NCBI GenBank assembly: GCA_937877545.1
Contig: CALFJE010000097.1
Span: forward strand, 1 to 35,236
DNA length: 35,236 nucleotides
Reading direction: 5' to 3'
DNA from: an uncultured Selenomonadales bacterium
GTDB taxonomy: Bacteria; Bacillota; Negativicutes; Selenomonadales; Selenomonadaceae
Positions 31,456-35,236 of this stretch are shown piece by piece. The stretch's first letter is position 1, and the number at the start of each line of letters is the position of its first letter. Below the pieces are notes generated by a model. It was not told the DNA's origin, did no database searches, and saw only the letters and a list, made by a program, of their open reading frames with translations. The translations under genes were made by a program, and so were the position numbers.

Positions 31456-33897
31456 GTGGAAGAATTGAATTTCGGGCACGGGAAAATTATCCCCGTCAAT
31501 CTCGAACATGAAATGAAATTTTCCTACATAGATTATGCAATGTCGGTTATCGTGTCGCGAGCGTTGCCCGACGTGCGTGACGGCTTAAAGCCCGTGCACC
31601 GCCGTATCCTCTACGCAATGCAGGAAGCCGGTATGACCAATTCCAAGCCCTACAAAAAATCGGCGCGTATCGTCGGCGAGGTTTTGGGTAAATATCACCC
31701 CCACGGCGATACATCCGTCTACGACGCCATTGTCCGTATGGCGCAGGATTTCTCTATGCGCTACCTGCTTGCCGACGGGCACGGTAACTTCGGCTCCGTC
31801 GACGGCGACCCGGCCGCTGCCATGCGCTACACCGAAGTCCGCATGTCCAAAATCGCCGAGCTTATGCTCCAAGACATTGACAAAGAAACCGTCGACTTCG
31901 TTCCCAACTACGACGAATCGCTTAAAGAGCCGTCCGTTTTGCCCGCCAAGTTCCCGCAACTTTTGGTAAACGGCACGTCTGGTATCGCCGTCGCCATGGC
32001 TACCAACATTCCCCCGCACAATATCGGCGAGGTTATCGACGCTACGCTTTATCTGATTGACGACCCCGACGCCACGACCTCCGCGCTGATGAAAATCGTT
32101 AAAGGTCCCGACTTCCCGACCGCCGGCTTGATTATCGGCAAGGAGGGCATTCGCGACGCCTACGCCTCCGGGCGCGGCTCTATCAAAATGCGGGCGCGTA
32201 CCAATATCGAAAAACTTTCCAACGGCAAAAGTCGTATCGTCGTGACCGAATTGCCCTACCAAGTCAACAAGGCGCGGCTCATTGAGAAAATCGCCGACCT
32301 CGTGCGCGACAAGACTATCGAGGGAATTACCGACCTGCGCGACGAAAGCGACCGTGAAGGTATGAGAATCTCAATCGACCTGCGCCGCGACGTCACGCCT
32401 CAAATCGTCCTGAATCAGCTCTTCAAGCATACGCAAATGCAAGACAGCTTCGGCGTCATCATGCTTGCGCTCGTCAACGGCACCCCGCAAGTCCTGTCGC
32501 TCAAGGAAATTCTCAAGCACTACATTAAGCACCAAGAGGAAGTTATCACGCGCCGCACGAAATTTGATTTGGCTAAGGCTAAGGCTCGCGCTCACATTCT
32601 GCAGGGCTTGACCACCGCCGTTAAAAATCTTGACGCCGTGATTAAAATCGTCCGCGACAGTGACTCGGCAACTTATGCCAAAGCCGCGCTCATGGATACC
32701 TTCAACTTCAGCGACGCGCAGGCTCAAGCCATTTTGGATTTGCGGCTCCAGAAGCTCACGGGGCTTGAACGCGACAAGTTGGAGGAGGAGTATCGCAACG
32801 TCCTAGCCGCCATTCAGACCTTTAACGAAATCCTCGGCGACGAGCAACGCATTTTGCAGATTATCAAGGACGAGCTTAAAGCGGTTAAGGCTAAGTTCAA
32901 CGACGAACGGCGCACCGAGATTGTCGGCGAGGAGCTGGCGGCGTTCGAGGCGGAGGACTTGATTGATGACGACGATATAGTTGTCACGCTCACGCACGGC
33001 GGCTACGTCAAGCGCATCGACCTGGACGCCTATAAGCGGCAGAAACGCGGCGGCGTCGGCGTAACGGGCATGGGCACCAAGGAGGAGGATTTCGTCGAGC
33101 AAATCTTGATAACCACCACGCACCACACGATTTTGTTTTTCACGAACAAGGGCAAAGTCTTCCACCTCAAGGCGTATCAAATCGCCGAGTCGGGACGCGC
33201 CGCCAAGGGCGTTCATATCAGCAACCTCCTGCAGATTGAACCCGGCGAAAAAATTACCACGCTGATTAAAGTCCGCGAATTCGACCCGAAACGTTTCCTG
33301 TTCATGGCGACCAAAAAGGGCATTGTCAAGAAAACTCAGCTGTCGGAATTCAGCTACATGGCTAAGCGCGGCTTGATAGCGATTAACCTCGACAAGGACG
33401 ACGAACTTATCGGCGTCAAGTTCACGGAGGGCGAACGTTTTATAATTTTGGGCACCGCGCAGGGCATGACGATTAGTTTCGCCGAGGAGGAGGTTCGCTC
33501 CATGGGCAGGAGTGCTCGCGGCGTTCGCGGCATATCGCTCAAGAAGGGCGACCGCGTTATCGGCATGGATAAGCTTCGTCGTGGCGCGGAAGTCTTAACC
33601 GTCAGCGAGGAGGGCATCGGCAAGCGCACACCCACCGAGGAATATCGTCCGCAAGGGCGCGGCGGCAAGGGGCTTGTCAACATGAAGGTCACCGATAAGA
33701 CCGGCGAGGTCGTCGGGATTAAAGTCGTCACGCCCGACCAGGAGTTGCTCCTTATCACCACCGAGGGCATTGTGATTCGCACGAGCATTGAAGACATTCG
33801 CTCAATCGGGCGCAAGACGCAGGGCGTTATCCTCATGAAAACCAAGGAGGACGACAAAGTTTCCGCGTTGGCGACCGTAACGCTAAGGAACGATTGA
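31456..33897 (+). CDS. gyrA: DNA gyrase subunit A
   Basis: The cleavage and DNA-wrapping subunit of gyrase, which introduces negative supercoils with GyrB. Of 813 residues, the catalytic Tyr is at 125 in AAMRYTEVRM. The quinolone region reads HPHGDTSVYDAIVRMAQ: Thr stands at the E. coli Ser83 position and Asp at the Asp87 position. Thr is the natural residue in some bacteria, so no resistance call is made. The C-terminal beta-pinwheel has a GyrA box QGRGGKG near 731, which separates it from ParC. The GTG start has GAGGTG five bases upstream. gyrB is not in the window. A clear terminator follows. Confidence 0.97.
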   Translation: MEELNFGHGKIIPVNLEHEMKFSYIDYAMSVIVSRALPDVRDGLKPVHRRILYAMQEAGMTNSKPYKKSARIVGEVLGKYHPHGDTSVYDAIVRMAQDFSMRYLLADGHGNFGSVDGDPAAAMRYTEVRMSKIAELMLQDIDKETVDFVPNYDESLKEPSVLPAKFPQLLVNGTSGIAVAMATNIPPHNIGEVIDATLYLIDDPDATTSALMKIVKGPDFPTAGLIIGKEGIRDAYASGRGSIKMRARTNIEKLSNGKSRIVVTELPYQVNKARLIEKIADLVRDKTIEGITDLRDESDREGMRISIDLRRDVTPQIVLNQLFKHTQMQDSFGVIMLALVNGTPQVLSLKEILKHYIKHQEEVITRRTKFDLAKAKARAHILQGLTTAVKNLDAVIKIVRDSDSATYAKAALMDTFNFSDAQAQAILDLRLQKLTGLERDKLEEEYRNVLAAIQTFNEILGDEQRILQIIKDELKAVKAKFNDERRTEIVGEELAAFEAEDLIDDDDIVVTLTHGGYVKRIDLDAYKRQKRGGVGVTGMGTKEEDFVEQILITTTHHTILFFTNKGKVFHLKAYQIAESGRAAKGVHISNLLQIEPGEKITTLIKVREFDPKRFLFMATKKGIVKKTQLSEFSYMAKRGLIAINLDKDDELIGVKFTEGERFIILGTAQGMTISFAEEEVRSMGRSARGVRGISLKKGDRVIGMDKLRRGAEVLTVSEEGIGKRTPTEEYRPQGRGGKGLVNMKVTDKTGEVVGIKVVTPDQELLLITTEGIVIRTSIEDIRSIGRKTQGVILMKTKEDDKVSALATVTLRND

Positions 33898-33903
33898 AAT
33901 CTT

Positions 33904-33934
33904 ATCCCCGTCAATTTGCGGCGGGGATTTTTTT
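33904..33934 (+). terminator. Terminator of gyrA
   Basis: ATCCCCGTC (33904-33912), a seven-base loop, GGCGGGGAT (33920-33928), then a run of T. Nine-base stem with one G-T pair, seven bases after the stop. Confidence 0.9.
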
Positions 33935-33962
33935 ATGTTATCCTTGCCGAGAGGTGATTCAT

Positions 33963-35198
33963 TTGCATAAGAAAAAAGTTTTGGTACACGGCACGGCGGA
34001 CAGTTTGCAGAAATTCTTCGCCGACGCGATAAGCCGCGACTTTGAGATTGTCGCCGTATTGAGCGAGGATAATGTTTCAATCAATCTGGAGGTGCTCAAG
34101 CCGCAAGATTTGCCGCGCTTTAACTACAAGCTCCTCGACGGGATAATTTTCACGGGTGACAGGGCGGTTGCCGATTATTTCCTCAAGCAGGGTTTGGAGC
34201 CGCGCAAGATTATTCTTTGGGACGCCGCAAAAGGTTTGGACGTTTTCGGCGGGCGCGACAAAGACGGCGTGCAAGTTGCCTTTATCGGCGGCTTGGAGTT
34301 CCATATCCGCAACGAGGACGACGCCAAATTTTTCAATCAAACCTTGTGGCAATTCCAAACGCAACGGTATGTTAAAAATTTGAGCCCGCAAGCGTATCCT
34401 GCTATCGTGGCGCAGACTTTCCAACGAATCATGGGCAAGCCGCTCGACTTCAATAACCCGCGCACTTTCACAGAGAAGTTGAATTGGCTGAAAGTTTACG
34501 ACGCCACGCCGATTAAAAGCCGCCTTGCCGACAAGTACCTCGTGCGTCGTTGGGTGGCGGATAAAATTGGGCAGGAGTATCTGATACCTTTGCTCGGCGT
34601 TTGGGACGACTTCGACGACATTAACTTCGATGAACTGCCAAATCAATTCGTTCTGAAGTGCAACCACGGTTGCGGCATGAACATTATCGTCCGCGACAAG
34701 AAGACCTTCGACAAGCAACAAGCCCGTGAAAAGCTCAACGCCTGGCTTGCCCTTGACTTTTCTACGCTGTTCATTGAATCGCACTACACCCGAATCAAGC
34801 GCAAGATTATCGCGGAAAAATTCATGGCAAACGGCAATTTGCCCGACCTTATCGATTATAAATTTATTTGCTTCCACGGCAAGATTGTTTATTGCCAATA
34901 TCTGACCGACCGCTCGACAGGATTAAAATTGAATTACTTTGACGAGAATTGGAACGTGACAACGGTCGAGCGCAATGACCACCCGCGCAGTGACCACCCC
35001 GAAAAGATTCGTCGCCCGAAAAATTTCAAGCTTATGAAGAAACTAGCTACCAAACTTGCAGAAGGCTTTGCGTTTGTGCGCGTGGACTTCTATGAGATTG
35101 ACGGACGGATTTACTTTGGGGAAATGACGTTCACGCCGGGCGCGGGCAATTTCTACTACAAGTCCGCAGGTACCGACGAATACCTGGGCAACTTCTTG
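33963..35198 (+). CDS. TupA-like ATP-grasp protein (partial, cut by the contig end)
   Basis: Open for 412 codons with no stop before the adapter. TTG 33963 has GAGGTG six bases upstream. Residues ~1-140 form an N-terminal Rossmann-like domain (KKKVLVHGTADSLQKFFADA). From ~145 the TupA-like ATP-grasp domain follows: FNNPRTFTEKLNWLKVYD, ADKYLVRRWV, QFVLKCNHGCGMNIIV, IAEKFM, DYKFICFHGKIVYCQ, VRVDFYEIDGRIYFGEMTFTPGAG. This family ligates glycyl or amino groups to cell-surface polymers, or serves in capsule and teichuronic-type polysaccharide loci. The N-terminal domain is unusual for it. The last residues (about 20-40) are missing. A surface polysaccharide locus may begin here. Confidence 0.82.
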
Positions 35199-35236
35199 AG
35201 ATCGGAAGAGCACACGTCTGAACTCCAGTCACGGCT
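35199..35236 (+). other. Illumina TruSeq adapter sequence (not genomic)
   Basis: From 35199 the sequence is the TruSeq read-1 3' adapter beginning AGATCGGAAGAGC and ending CCAGTCAC at 35232, followed by GGCT, which would be the start of an index (for example one of the GGCTAC type). It interrupts the ATP-grasp gene. These 38 bases should be removed. Confidence 0.98.

Noticed and set aside
31705..31755. Quinolone resistance from Thr at the Ser83 position of GyrA
   Set aside because: Thr occurs naturally at this site in several bacteria, so the sequence alone does not show resistance.

Overview
The window reads as a complete 35 kb contig from a moderately GC-rich diderm Firmicute. A Negativicutes (Selenomonas-like) origin is my inference, from the aroC-aroK-aroB and cmk/ispH/rpsA clusters, calcium-binding RTX-type surface proteins, clostripain-like lipoproteins and Shine-Dalgarno sites of the AAGGAGG type. 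Both ends carry non-genomic signals. The first 55 bases exactly repeat 193-247, and the last 38 bases are Illumina adapter sequence. No rRNA, tRNA, CRISPR array or insertion sequence was found.

Layout. 1-3624 (+): shikimate-pathway operon aroC, aroK, aroB with an overlapping 8-oxoguanine glycosylase. 3704-6719 (-): cmk, ispH and rpsA (translation, isoprenoids, CMP kinase), with ispH and rpsA overlapping. 6841-8796 (+): a membrane diguanylate cyclase sharing its promoter region with cmk. 9118-10876 (+): YhdT/PanF sodium-pantothenate symporter. 10928-20178 (-): an accessory block of exported proteins: two RTX-like proteins, a DUF4337 membrane protein, two clostripain-family (C11) peptidases and a lipoprotein. 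Four of these six genes are broken by stops, frameshifts or a deletion, while the housekeeping genes around them are intact. 20212-24787 (-): priA, a HEPN/MNT gene pair overlapping priA, and an Eco57I-type adenine methyltransferase. 24884-28275 (+): PHP phosphoesterase, acyl-CoA synthetase and two tandem exported paralogues. 28771-30861 (-): recG. 30964-33897 (+): a small membrane protein and gyrA. 33963-35198 (+): a truncated TupA-like ATP-grasp gene.

Beyond the genes, four things stand out. (1) A family of intergenic repeats (four copies, two in each orientation) shares a CTTTCTTT block, a small hairpin whose stem changes in a compensatory way around a TCAC loop, and in three copies a GACGGCTC hairpin. 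(2) The 11-mer CCGCGCAGATT occurs 13 times, in several reading frames, on both strands and between genes, so it is a DNA-level signal. (3) A 228-bp tandem duplication of the gene end / terminator / recG end segment has one copy that received a ~230-bp copy of the intergenic repeat. (4) Small lesions are concentrated in the secreted-protein block. I did not find a convincing wholly new multi-gene system; the intergenic repeat family and the 11-mer are the best candidates for undescribed biology.
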